62,990 nt of DNA from Tardiphaga sp. (GTDB taxonomy: Bacteria > Pseudomonadota > Alphaproteobacteria > Rhizobiales > Xanthobacteraceae), in contig NZ_JAQGJT010000133.1 of NCBI RefSeq assembly GCF_028290495.1, positions 1 to 62,990 on the forward strand, read 5' to 3'. The notes beneath the pieces were generated by a model that was not told the origin of the DNA, made no database searches, and was given only the letters and a program-made list of their open reading frames with translations. Positions 24,904 through 33,618 of the stretch are shown one piece after another. How positions within the stretch are numbered: the first letter of the stretch is position 1; the number at the start of each line of letters is the position of its first letter. Both the position numbers and the translations under genes were made by a program.

Positions 24904-25893
24904 ATGCCCATCATCGATATGCATACCCACGCGCTCAGCACGCGCGTCGAGCCGCTCGTGGCCGGTCGTTACGATCCGATGAGCAATCCGTATCGCCGCG
25001 ACATGTCGATGCAGAGCCGGGTCACCGACGCCGAGCAGAACAAATTGCTGCCGGGCAAGATGCTCGACCTCAATGCCCGCCGCGCGACGATGCAGGGCAT
25101 GGGTGTCGATATCCAGGTCATCATCCCGGCGCCGGCGCAGCAGCACTATTGGGCCGACGAGGAATTGCTGGTCGCGCTGTCGCGCGTTCAGAACGAGGAC
25201 ATCGCCGCCTTGGTGGCGCAGGACCCTTCGCATTTCGCCGGCATGGGCACCTTGCCGATGCGTTTCCCGGTGCGCGCGATTGAAGAGGCGGTGTATGCGG
25301 TGGAGACGCTGGGCCTGCGTGGCTTCCAGATCGACACCCGCGTCGAGGACGTCGAACTGTCCGACCCCGCCTTCGATCCGCTCTATGCTCGCCTCGCGCA
25401 GCTCAAGGCGCCGCTGTTCGTGCATCCGCTCGGTTTCTCGCAGGGCCAGCGTCTCGGCGATTTCTTCATGGTCAACAGCCTCGGCCAGCCGATTGAGGAA
25501 GCCATCGCGATCTCGCACTTCATCATGGGCGGCGTACTCGACCGGCACCCCGAGCTCGATGTGGTGATCGCGCACGGCGGCGGCTTCCTGCCGTTTTATG
25601 CCGGCCGCATGGACCACGTTTGGAAAGTGCGCCCTGAAGTGCGGCGGCTGACGGCGGATGCGCCCTCGACCTATCTGAAGCGGATGTGGTTCGACACCTG
25701 CGTGTTCTCGCCGGATCTGATCGAGATTCTGGTCGGCGTCGCCGGCGCGGATCGGGTGATGATGGGCTCGGATTATCCGTTCGACATGGGCGATACCGAT
25801 CCGGTTGGAACCGTCCGGGCGACCAAGCTGTCGGAAGCGGACAAGGAACGCATCTTGTTCGGCAATGCCAGCCGGCTGTTCAGGATCACCTGA
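24904..25893 (+). CDS. Amidohydrolase family protein, ACMSD-like (decarboxylase/hydrolase)
   Basis: A 329-aa amidohydrolase-2 superfamily member. HxH metal ligands (His7, His9 in IDMHTH), HPLGFS with the middle His, GGGFLPFYAGRMDH, and the DYPFDMGD Asp near 295 match the aminocarboxymuconate-semialdehyde decarboxylase branch. It could decarboxylate or hydrolyse an acyclic product of the pathway. It follows the amidase by 16 bases with an AAATATG start and is the last gene of the set on this strand. Confidence 0.9.
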   Translation: MPIIDMHTHALSTRVEPLVAGRYDPMSNPYRRDMSMQSRVTDAEQNKLLPGKMLDLNARRATMQGMGVDIQVIIPAPAQQHYWADEELLVALSRVQNEDIAALVAQDPSHFAGMGTLPMRFPVRAIEEAVYAVETLGLRGFQIDTRVEDVELSDPAFDPLYARLAQLKAPLFVHPLGFSQGQRLGDFFMVNSLGQPIEEAIAISHFIMGGVLDRHPELDVVIAHGGGFLPFYAGRMDHVWKVRPEVRRLTADAPSTYLKRMWFDTCVFSPDLIEILVGVAGADRVMMGSDYPFDMGDTDPVGTVRATKLSEADKERILFGNASRLFRIT

Positions 25894-25977
25894 ACCGCCG
25901 CGGCTTCGTTCGGTGGCGATTAACCTTTCGGGGCAGGATTCCGGTTTCCGGGATGGGAATCGGGTATCCATACGGAC

Positions 25978-26340
25978 ATGCACAGATTCTTCACCGTCGT
26001 CGCCTGGGCGATTCTGGCTTTCATCGTCTTTGCGACGCTGTCGCCGATCGGCCTGCGTCCGCATGTCGAGGATGTCAGCATCGAGCGCTTCGGCGCGTTT
26101 GCCTTCGCCGGTCTCCTGTTTGGATTGGCCTATCCAAAACGCTTATGGATGGTGCTGTCTCTGATCGTGGCAACGGCCTTCGTTCTCGAAGCCCTGCAGC
26201 ATCTGACGCCCGATCGCCACGGCCATCTGTCCGATGCACTGGTCAAATTCGCCGGTGGCGTGGTCGGAGTCGGTGTTGCCTCAATCTGCAATCGCGCCTA
26301 CGCCGCGTTCGCATCGACCCGCTCTGTTCGTCAGGATTAA
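25978..26340 (+). CDS. VanZ family membrane protein
   Basis: A 120-aa protein with four hydrophobic segments (FFTVVAWAILAFIVF; FGAFAFAGLLFGLAY; MVLSLIVATAFVLEAL; KFAGGVVGVGVASI). TLSPIGLRP and LQHLTPDRHGHLSDALVKFAGG, with the DxxxN-like region, resemble the VanZ core. Family function is unclear outside teicoplanin resistance. It sits alone between the amidohydrolase gene and a gene-poor stretch. Confidence 0.85.
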   Translation: MHRFFTVVAWAILAFIVFATLSPIGLRPHVEDVSIERFGAFAFAGLLFGLAYPKRLWMVLSLIVATAFVLEALQHLTPDRHGHLSDALVKFAGGVVGVGVASICNRAYAAFASTRSVRQD

Positions 26341-26760
26341 CAGCGACGGTTTGCATCTCTATGTTAGCACACGATAAATAGATAGAGATCGGTCGATCCG
26401 TTTCTGCGAACGAATCACTTTCGTCACGCGAAAAAATCGTCGCGGTTGCTTCAAGTTCATGGCTTGAGTTTGAACGCGGTTCCGCTGACGCGTGCCCGCA
26501 AGGTAGCTTGGTACCAATGTTAGCGATCAATGTACCACCGAACGCGATATAAATGCCCGACATGCAACTAATACGAACGATTGTGTTGCTATGTATAAAA
26601 CGACGCCGATACTACTTGATGAGTGGGAGTATGGCTTGGCATGCAACCACAAACAAGAAACGTTCGGCCTTCGATTCTTCAGGTGGCTCGTGACTTTGGT
26701 GATGTCTTCGAAGCTGCGGTTCCGCGCGGAGGGGATGTCGATCTCAAAGGACCATGAAAT
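26341..26760. other. Gene-poor AT-rich stretch upstream of the LysR gene
   Basis: 420 bases without a convincing gene. It contains a perfect palindrome TTGGTACCAA at 26508-26517, which could be a regulatory site. A 64-codon frame (26591-26785) overlaps the LysR start and has no family support. Confidence 0.5.
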
Positions 26761-27624
26761 ATGCAGCGTCGCTACCAGCATTTGAGCATACCGACCGAGA
26801 TCATGCGCTCCGTCGTCGGCATTTCCGAAGCAGGCAGCATCACGAAAGCGGCGAAACTGCTAGGTTTGAGCCAGCCGGCGATCAGTTCGCAGATCAAGCG
26901 CATCGAACACGCGGTCGGTGGTAGCATATTCCAGAAATCCGCCAACGGTTCCGCCACCACGGAACTCGGCAAGCTGGTGCTGACGCAGGCGCGCAAGATT
27001 CTTGAAGCCAATGACCAGCTGCTGCTGCTGCGCGGCACGACGTCGGACGACAGTTCGATCCGGCTCGGCATGAGCAACGTCTATTCACAGCGAATGCTGG
27101 CGACCATGACCAAGGCCCAGATGGCCGATGTCTGCATCTATGCCGACAATTCCGCCGAGATCGCCAAATGCCTTCTCGATGGCTTCATTGATGTCGGTAT
27201 TTTCCTCAGCCTCGTCGATTTGCCGCCGGACGCATCGATCGATGTGATCGCGCAGCGCGACGATGAAGTAACGTGGGTGCGATCGACGGACTTCACCTTG
27301 AGCCCCGGCGCGCCGGTGCCGCTGCTGACCTGGCCCGGCCAGATTACGCATGACCTGATGATCCAGGCGCTGGAGCGCAAGGGCATGGTGTACCGCATCG
27401 CCTTCTCAAGCCCCGAATATAACGCCCGTATCGAGGCCGCCAAGGCCGGTATGGGCCTGACGATTCTGCCGAAGCGGCTGGTCCCCGAGCCGCTGATTTT
27501 CGCCAATGAATACTATCTTCCGCTGCCGGGAACGCCGAAAATCTTTCTTTGCACCCGCGCCGGCTTTCGCGAAAAGAACCGGGCGTTTGTCGAGCAGCTT
27601 CGTGAAAAGGTTCTCGCCATCTAG
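26761..27624 (+). CDS. LysR family transcriptional regulator
   Basis: A 287-aa LysR-type regulator. Residues ~8-66 form the winged helix (MRSVVGISEAGSITKAAKLLGLSQPAISSQIKRIEHAVGG region), with the typical SQPAISSQI recognition helix, and a linker helix follows. The rest is a periplasmic-binding-protein-like effector domain, ending near VRSTDF and FLCTRAGFREKN. It has no divergent target gene next to it, unlike most LysR genes, so its target may be the upstream region or elsewhere. Confidence 0.92.
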   Translation: MQRRYQHLSIPTEIMRSVVGISEAGSITKAAKLLGLSQPAISSQIKRIEHAVGGSIFQKSANGSATTELGKLVLTQARKILEANDQLLLLRGTTSDDSSIRLGMSNVYSQRMLATMTKAQMADVCIYADNSAEIAKCLLDGFIDVGIFLSLVDLPPDASIDVIAQRDDEVTWVRSTDFTLSPGAPVPLLTWPGQITHDLMIQALERKGMVYRIAFSSPEYNARIEAAKAGMGLTILPKRLVPEPLIFANEYYLPLPGTPKIFLCTRAGFREKNRAFVEQLREKVLAI

Positions 27625-28045
27625 TGCGAGCCTGTCCCTCGCCAACGACAATCAACGCTCTACGGCGATGGGCGCCCCCCTATACAATCGGCTTTGACCG
27701 GCCGCTCGATATGCCCCGGCATATCAGCCGTGTGTATACCGATGTCCCTTGCTTTCCATCGTCCTGAAAATTTGAGCACGCCCGCGCGGCGTCACAAGGA
27801 ACGGAATCCCCTTATTTCATAGGGGCGCGCGATGGTCATTCCTCATCAATAGCGCGACAGCGACCTCAATTCGAGCATAGCATAGCAACTCTATCGAAAC
27901 TGATGGCCCTATCAGTTTCGATGCCGTTATCGAACGCGATCCCTACATCCGCACCTATCGCAACTAACGTGAGGTAACAGAAGTTGTATAGGTAGTTTTC
28001 ATGCAACCTTGCAAGACTTGGCGAATGTCGAAACCCGAGGTCGCC
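27625..28045. other. Gene-poor stretch with two inverted repeats upstream of tadE
   Basis: A 421-base stretch without a recognisable gene. It holds an 8-bp inverted repeat GATATGCC / GGCATATC (27708-27725) and a perfect 12-bp inverted repeat ATCGAAACTGAT / ATCAGTTTCGAT (27893-27922, six-base loop). The latter lies upstream of the tadE-like gene and may be an operator or a leader hairpin. Confidence 0.55.
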
Positions 28046-28459
28046 ATGTTCAAGCTATTGCGATGCCGCCGCGGTTCGAGCGCGGTCGAGTTCGCTATGG
28101 TGTTGCCAATCTTTCTGACGATCGTTTTTGGCATTGTTGTGTTCGGCTCCTATCTCGCCGTGATTCATGGCGTGCAACAGCTTGCTGCGGAAGCTGCGCG
28201 CTCGTCGGTAGCCGGAATGAGCGAGAGCGAGCGCGGATCGATCGCGACATCGTTCGTCACCGCCAATGCCGGAACCTATCCGATGATCGATGCGACGCGC
28301 CTCACCGTCAACGCCGCCACTTCGCCGACAAATACCAACGTGTTCGTCGTCACCGTGAATTACGACGCTTCCAGCATGTTCATCTACGCGCTGCCGTTCG
28401 TGCCGCTGCCGCCGACCCACATCATTCGCACGGCTGTCATTCCCTACGGCGGATTCTGA
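28046..28459 (+). CDS. TadE family pilus-assembly-type protein
   Basis: A 137-aa protein with the TadE-like N-terminus: RRGSSAVEFAMVLPIFLTIVFG (shown here as RRGSSAVEFAMVLP and a hydrophobic helix), where the conserved Glu after SxAVE is typical. The rest should be extracytoplasmic. ATG 28046 was chosen because CGAGG lies five bases before; upstream ATGs at 28001 and 28025 lack this. TadE/TadF are minor pilins of tight-adherence (Flp) systems. It is followed after 12 bases by the TadG-like gene, with no other tad genes in the window. Confidence 0.9.
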   Translation: MFKLLRCRRGSSAVEFAMVLPIFLTIVFGIVVFGSYLAVIHGVQQLAAEAARSSVAGMSESERGSIATSFVTANAGTYPMIDATRLTVNAATSPTNTNVFVVTVNYDASSMFIYALPFVPLPPTHIIRTAVIPYGGF

Positions 28460-28471
28460 GGAATCGCATCG

Positions 28472-30130
28472 ATGCCCAGCCTGTTGCGACGTTTCCGGTC
28501 CGACCAGCGCGGCAACATCGCGATCATGGCCGCAGGCGGCATGTTGCTCGCGGTTTGCTGTGCAGCGCTTGGCGTTGATATCGGAACCATTTCGGCCGAT
28601 CGCCGCAAGACCCAGAGCACCACGGATCTCGGCGCCATCGTCGCGGCCAGCAATCTCACCAACGCAACCAACGCCGCGACCGCGGTGGTGACCCAGAACA
28701 ACTATCCCGCCAACTCGCTGGTCAGCGTCGAACTCGGTACCTACACGGCGAATGCGGCGCTGGCGCCGGCGGCGCGCTTCGTGACGCCGCCGGTCGGCGC
28801 GGCCAATGCCGCGCGCGTCAAGCTGCTGACCCAGACGCCGCTGTATTTCAGCCACTTCTTCACCGGCCAGAACAACTTCCAGATCAAGACCTCGGCGATC
28901 GCGACGACGTCGTCGATGGCGTCGTTCGCGATAGGTTCGCGGCTGGCGTCGGTGAACAACGGGTTTCTCAACAGCCTGCTCGGCGGCATGCTCGGCACCA
29001 CGCTGTCGCTGTCGGTGATGGATTACAACTCGCTGCTCAGCGCGCGCATCGATGCGCTCACCTTTCTCTCGGCGCTGGCGACGCGCGTCAACCTGACCGG
29101 GGTGTCCTACGACACGCTGCTGAACTCCAACATCAAGGTCGGCGACATCCTCGCCGCGGCGCTGACGACCCAGCAGGCGACCAACGGCGCGGGCGCGGCG
29201 ACCACGGCGCTGCAATCCGTAGTCTCGGCGGCGTCCTCGCTGACGACGAAGATTCTGCCGGGCTCGCTGCTCGATCTCGGTCCTTATAACAGCTCGCAGG
29301 TTGGCCAAGCCAAGATCGGCATTAGCCTCTCTCTGCTCGATCTGCTGAAGGCCACGGCGGGGGTCGCCAACGGCAACAGCCAGATCGCGACGGGGGTGAG
29401 CCTCGGTCTTCCGGGCATCGCCAGCGCGTCGGTCATCGCCAATGTCGGCGCGCAGCCGACCGGAACCAGCTGGATCACCGTCGGCAGCGCCGGCGCCAGC
29501 GTTCATACCGCGCAGACCCGGATACTCGCGACGATCAACCTGCTCGGCACCGCGCCGGCGTCAGTGGTGTCGTTGAAGGCCTATGTGGAAGTCGCCTCCG
29601 GCACAGCAACGCTGAACAACATCACCTGCGGCTATCCGACGATGAACACATCGACCGTCACCCTCGGCGTGACGCCGGGCATCATCGATGCGTGGATCGG
29701 CGACGTCTCGAACGCCGACATGAGCAACTTCTCCACCAAGCCGAATCCGCCCGCGCTGAAGATCGTAGATCTCGGCCTGGTCTCGGTGAATGCGCGAGCC
29801 CATGCCGGGATGGGCAACACAACGCCGACCCCGGTGACGTTCAGCTATGCCGACATCACCGCGCAGACCAAGAAGACCGTGACCAGCACGAATTTTACCT
29901 CGTCGCTGACCTCAAGCCTGCTCAACGACCTGGTCGTCAACGTCAATGTGATTGGCCTCGGCATCCCGATTCCCGGTTTAGGCCCGCTGGTCGTCGGCAT
30001 CATCGGCGGCGCCACCAGCTCGATCGACCAACTGCTCAGCATGGTGCTGTCGGGGCTCGGTGTTGGTATCGGGCAAGCCGACGTTTGGGTATCCGGCATC
30101 CGCTGCGGCGGCGCGGTGTTGGTGAACTGA
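28472..30130 (+). CDS. TadG-like pilus-assembly-type surface protein
   Basis: A 552-aa protein. The N-terminal DQRGNIAIMAAGGMLLAVCCAALGVDIG region is the TadG-type anchor (short form: RGNIAIMAAGG then a hydrophobic helix). The large extracytoplasmic part is rich in Ala, Ser, Thr, Asn, Gly and Val with few charges and few Cys, consistent with an exported beta-rich or filamentous domain. The end, ..LGVGIGQADVWVSGIRCGGAVLVN, has one Cys. No vWA metal motif was recognised, unlike the homolog at 6809-8134. Coupled with the tadE-like gene, it probably forms an exported pair whose secretion machinery is elsewhere. Confidence 0.85.
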   Translation: MPSLLRRFRSDQRGNIAIMAAGGMLLAVCCAALGVDIGTISADRRKTQSTTDLGAIVAASNLTNATNAATAVVTQNNYPANSLVSVELGTYTANAALAPAARFVTPPVGAANAARVKLLTQTPLYFSHFFTGQNNFQIKTSAIATTSSMASFAIGSRLASVNNGFLNSLLGGMLGTTLSLSVMDYNSLLSARIDALTFLSALATRVNLTGVSYDTLLNSNIKVGDILAAALTTQQATNGAGAATTALQSVVSAASSLTTKILPGSLLDLGPYNSSQVGQAKIGISLSLLDLLKATAGVANGNSQIATGVSLGLPGIASASVIANVGAQPTGTSWITVGSAGASVHTAQTRILATINLLGTAPASVVSLKAYVEVASGTATLNNITCGYPTMNTSTVTLGVTPGIIDAWIGDVSNADMSNFSTKPNPPALKIVDLGLVSVNARAHAGMGNTTPTPVTFSYADITAQTKKTVTSTNFTSSLTSSLLNDLVVNVNVIGLGIPIPGLGPLVVGIIGGATSSIDQLLSMVLSGLGVGIGQADVWVSGIRCGGAVLVN

Positions 30131-30174
30131 ATTAGTAAACGCGTAAACTTTAACGATTACAACAGGAGAACGAG

Positions 30175-30558
30175 ATGAGCTACGAAACGACGATGAGTCG
30201 GCCCAATGTCAATCGCAAGCGCAGCGTAGTGGTTTCCAAGAAGCGCACCAGCGTCAGTCTCGAGGACAGCTTCTGGGTCAGCCTGCAGGCGATCGTGCGG
30301 ATGGAGCAGACCACTATCGAGCATTACATCGAAAAGGTCGAACGCAAGCGCGAGACGCCGAATCTGTCGTCGAACCTGCGCATCGCCGTACTCGAATATT
30401 TCCAGCAGATCGCGGCGCGCAGCATGTCGGTCCGCTCCGGGGCGGATGCGATGACGAGCCATGGTTCGCTGTATCCGGACCGTAGCGGCCAACTCGCCGA
30501 GAAGGTGGCGGCTTACTGGAGTCGGCTCGATACCAAGCAGCCGCAGATCACCGAGTAG
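30175..30558 (+). CDS. Ribbon-helix-helix domain protein
   Basis: A 127-aa protein with the RHH_4-type pattern: KRTSVSLEDSFWVSLQAIVRMEQ, with EHYIEKVE and NLSSNLRIAVLEYFQ, seen at residues ~22-80. Such proteins are often DNA-binding regulators; the arrangement TSVSLEDSFW is the beta strand plus helix 1. An AGGAG ribosome site precedes ATG 30175. The C-terminal third is unstructured-looking. It lies between the TadG-like gene and the chemoreceptor gene; a target is not evident. Confidence 0.85.
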   Translation: MSYETTMSRPNVNRKRSVVVSKKRTSVSLEDSFWVSLQAIVRMEQTTIEHYIEKVERKRETPNLSSNLRIAVLEYFQQIAARSMSVRSGADAMTSHGSLYPDRSGQLAEKVAAYWSRLDTKQPQITE

Positions 30559-30664
30559 ATCTGCGTCAATCTCACGGCAGTCCTGATGCGTCGTCGCCGC
30601 GCGATATCGCGCGACGACAGGTCATGTCCTTTTTATTTTCAAATTTTAGGCCAGGGAGCGATAG

Positions 30665-32332
30665 ATGTTTAACCGACAGAATAAAGCGAGCCTGCAGGAC
30701 GCGCTGGCGCAGGCCGCTGCCATCAACAAATCGCAGGCGATGATCGAGTTCAACCTCGACGGCACCATCATCACCGCCAACCAGAATTTTCTCAACGTGC
30801 TGGGCTATACTCTCGACGAGATCAAGGGCAAGCATCACAGCATGTTTGTGGATCCCGCCCAGCGCGACAGCCAGGCTTATCGGGAGTTCTGGGGTAACCT
30901 TAACAGGGGTGAATTTCAGGCGGCGCAGTACAAGCGTGTCGCCAAGGGCGGCCGCGAGGTCTGGATTCAGGCGTCGTATAATCCGATCCTCGACACCTCC
31001 GGCAAGCCGGTGAAGGTGATCAAGTTTGCCACCGATATCACTACCCAGAAGATCCAGAACATGGAAGCTTCCGGCAAGATCGCCGCGATCGACCGTGCGC
31101 AGGCGGTGATCGAATTCAACATGGACGGCACCATCGTCACCGCCAACGATAATTTCCTGGGGGCGATGGGTTATGCGATGCCGGAAATCCAGGCCCGTCA
31201 CCACAGCATGTTCGTCGAGCCCACCGAGCGCGACAGCGCGGCCTATCGCGAATTCTGGGCGCGCCTCAATCACGGCGACTTCCAGTCGGGTGAATACAAG
31301 CGCTTCGGCAAGGGCGGCAAGGAAGTATGGATTCTCGCCACCTATAATCCGATCCTCAACGAGAACGGCAAGCCGTTCAAGGTCGTGAAGTTCGCCACCG
31401 ACGTCACCGCGCAAAAGCTGCGCGCTGCCGACAGCGATGGCCAGATGGCCGCGATCCGGAAATCGCAGGCTGTGATCGAATTCAACATGGATGGTACCAT
31501 CGTCACCGCCAACCAGAATTTCCTCGATACAGTCGGCTATACGCTGGACGAGGTGAAGGGCAAACACCACAGCCTGTTCGTCGAACCGGCTGAACGAAAC
31601 TCCGCGGCCTATGGCGAATTCTGGGCCAGTCTTAACCGCGGCACGTTTCAGGCGGCGGAATACAAGCGGATCGGCAAGGGCGGTCGCGAGGTCTGGATCC
31701 AAGCCTCCTACAATCCGATTTTTGATCTCAACAACAAGCCGTTCAAGGTGGTGAAGTACGCCACTGACATGACGCCGCAGGTGATGAACCGGATGAAGTC
31801 GGAGCGCGCGCGCTCGCTGATCGAATCCGTCGCCGCCGGCAGCGAGGAGATGAACGCCTCGATCCGCGAGATTTCCGAGACCATGGTAAAGTCGCGGCAG
31901 ACCGCGGAGTCCGCCGTGCATCAGGTCGAGACCGCCGACATCCAGGCGCAACGCCTGACCACCGCGGCGCATTCAATGGGCGGCATCGTCGGCCTGATCG
32001 GCGACATCACCGGCCAGATCAACCTGCTGGCGCTGAACGCCACCATCGAATCCGCGCGAGCCGGTGAAGCCGGCCGCGGCTTTGCGGTGGTTGCGGCGGA
32101 AGTGAAGAACCTCGCCAACCAGGCCAAGCAGGCGACAGACAAGATCACCACCGAGATTGAAGCGCTGAACGGCATCTCCGGCGATGTGGTCGGCGCGCTG
32201 GTGTCGATCAAGCAGGCGATCGAGCACGTCAACGAATATGTCACCTCCACCGCTGCGGCGGTCGAGGAACAGAGCACCGTGACATCCGATATGTCGAACA
32301 ACATGCAGCGGGCCGCGGCCGAACTGGCGTAG
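30665..32332 (+). CDS. Soluble methyl-accepting chemotaxis protein with three tandem PAS domains
   Basis: A 555-aa chemoreceptor without any membrane helix, so cytoplasmic like BdlA or Aer2-type receptors. Three PAS units start near residues 23, 145 and 267 with the blocks [16 protein letters not shown] and SQAVIEFN, each carrying GTI..TANxNFL, GxxHxSxFV, EFW, YKR.GKGG.EVW and YNPI; the spacing is exactly 122 residues (366 bases). The signalling domain follows from about 380, with the hairpin tip [36 protein letters not shown] near 451-486 (given here as a composite; the key tip is [20 protein letters not shown]). It has no HAMP domain and no C-terminal CheR-binding pentapeptide, and its coiled coil is short. 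Ligand is unknown; PAS could bind heme, FAD or a small molecule. Confidence 0.93.
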   Translation: MFNRQNKASLQDALAQAAAINKSQAMIEFNLDGTIITANQNFLNVLGYTLDEIKGKHHSMFVDPAQRDSQAYREFWGNLNRGEFQAAQYKRVAKGGREVWIQASYNPILDTSGKPVKVIKFATDITTQKIQNMEASGKIAAIDRAQAVIEFNMDGTIVTANDNFLGAMGYAMPEIQARHHSMFVEPTERDSAAYREFWARLNHGDFQSGEYKRFGKGGKEVWILATYNPILNENGKPFKVVKFATDVTAQKLRAADSDGQMAAIRKSQAVIEFNMDGTIVTANQNFLDTVGYTLDEVKGKHHSLFVEPAERNSAAYGEFWASLNRGTFQAAEYKRIGKGGREVWIQASYNPIFDLNNKPFKVVKYATDMTPQVMNRMKSERARSLIESVAAGSEEMNASIREISETMVKSRQTAESAVHQVETADIQAQRLTTAAHSMGGIVGLIGDITGQINLLALNATIESARAGEAGRGFAVVAAEVKNLANQAKQATDKITTEIEALNGISGDVVGALVSIKQAIEHVNEYVTSTAAAVEEQSTVTSDMSNNMQRAAAELA

Positions 32333-32340
32333 TGGCTATT

Positions 32341-32380
32341 GAAGGGTGGGCACGGCGCAAGCGCGCTTTGCCCACCCTTC
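32341..32380. terminator. Convergent-gene terminator (palindromic repeat type)
   Basis: An 11-bp perfect stem GAAGGGTGGGC (32341-32351) / GCCCACCCTTC (32370-32380) sits between the convergent chemoreceptor and MDR genes. The inner sequence GCACGGCGCAAGCGCGCTTTGC resembles the repeat found near 53880-53910, so the element is a dispersed repeat used as terminator. Confidence 0.7.
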
Positions 32381-32384
32381 GAAC

Positions 32385-33386
32385 TCAGACCCTGATCATC
32401 CGCTTGCCGCGGTTCTCGCCGGCGAGCAGGCCGATCAGCGCTTGCGGGGTGTTTTCGAGCCCGTCGATGACGTCCTCCTGCACCTTGATCTGGCCCGATG
32501 CGACCCATGCCTGCAGGTCCTTCAGCGCAGCATCGCGTTGCTCCATGTAATCCATCACGATGAAGCCCTGCATGATCAGGCGCTTCACCACGATCAGGCC
32601 GGGCACGCCGCGCGGGCCGGTCGCCGAGGGCGCGCCGTCATATTGCGAGATCGCGCCGCAGCACGCGATCCGGCCGCGCAAGTTCATCTGGGCGATGCAG
32701 GCTTCCAGAATGTCGCCGCCGACATTGTCGAAATAAACGTCGATGCCATCAGGCACTGCCGCCTTCAGCGCCTTGAACACGCCGCCGTCCTTGTAGTCGA
32801 CTGCTGCGTCGAAACCGAGTTCGCGCGTCAGCCAGTCGCACTTATCCTTGCCGCCAGCGATGCCGACCACGCGGCAACCCTTCAGTTTGGCGATCTGTCC
32901 GACGATCGAGCCGACCGATCCGGCGGCGGCGGAGACGACGACGGTCTCTCCCGCCTTCGGTTTGCCGACATCCAACAATCCGAAATAAGCGGTGAGGCCA
33001 GCAATACCGTAGATACTGAGCAGATGCGTCATCGGCTCGAGCTTCGGCATCTTGCTGAGGTGCTTGGCCGGCACCGCCGCATAGTTCTGCCAGCCGGTAT
33101 CTCCGAATACGATGTCCCCGGCCTGTAGCCCCGGTGCCTTCGAGGCAATCACTTCGGCGATGCCGCCGCCGGCCATCACGGTGTTGGCCTCGACCGCCGC
33201 GCGATAGGTCGCGCCGTGCATCCAGGCGCGGTTGGCGGCATCCAGTGAAATATAGCGCACGCGCAGCAGCGCCTCGCCGTCCTTCGGTTCCGGAATGCTG
33301 CCTTCGGACAGTTTGAAGTGCTCGGGGCCGAGCTTGCCGCTGGGTTTTTCCACCAGCAACACCTGGCGATTGATTGTGGCCGTCAT
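32385..33386 (-). CDS. NADP-dependent oxidoreductase of the MDR family (curcumin/2-alkenal reductase-like)
   Basis: A 333-aa zinc-free medium-chain reductase. AAGSVGSIVGQIAKLKGC is the Rossmann motif, VYFDNVGGDILEACIAQM the characteristic block of the alkenal reductase branch, and GRIACCGAISQYD and VVKRLIMQGFIVMDY complete it. It likely reduces an alpha,beta-unsaturated carbonyl with NADPH. ATG 33386 was chosen because GGGAGG precedes it; the frame extends upstream to 33500 without a site. It is divergent from the symporter gene, with a 232-base region between. Confidence 0.9.
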   Translation of the reverse strand: MTATINRQVLLVEKPSGKLGPEHFKLSEGSIPEPKDGEALLRVRYISLDAANRAWMHGATYRAAVEANTVMAGGGIAEVIASKAPGLQAGDIVFGDTGWQNYAAVPAKHLSKMPKLEPMTHLLSIYGIAGLTAYFGLLDVGKPKAGETVVVSAAAGSVGSIVGQIAKLKGCRVVGIAGGKDKCDWLTRELGFDAAVDYKDGGVFKALKAAVPDGIDVYFDNVGGDILEACIAQMNLRGRIACCGAISQYDGAPSATGPRGVPGLIVVKRLIMQGFIVMDYMEQRDAALKDLQAWVASGQIKVQEDVIDGLENTPQALIGLLAGENRGKRMIRV

Positions 33387-33618
33387 GGCTTCCTCCCGGT
33401 TTCCTTGTTCAATTTTGGTGCAGTTACAGGGCAGAAAATGACCAGCCTGCACAGTTTTTGTAGTTCGCTCTACGCTATGTGGCAGTGCAGCGTTGCACAA
33501 CGGCTATTTGATACCGAACCAAGGCATTGCGACAAAGCTGGTTGCGCGTCCCACTCAATATGACAGACTGACGCAGCCGGGATGACCTAGTGTCGCAGTC
33601 TGAATGGATGGGGACCGC

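Noticed and set aside
26591..26785. A 64-codon frame upstream of the LysR gene
   Set aside because: Overlaps the LysR start, has no ribosome site and no recognisable family.
28055..29506. A 483-codon minus-strand frame opposite tadE/tadG
   Set aside because: Arg/Gly/Asp-rich shadow of the TadE and TadG frames, no family pattern.
30572..31972. A 466-codon minus-strand frame opposite the chemoreceptor
   Set aside because: Its internal repeats only mirror the three PAS repeats on the other strand.
30665..32332. Three PAS repeats considered as an assembly duplication
   Set aside because: The copies differ at many positions and stay in frame with exact spacing, so they look like real, older duplications rather than an assembly error.
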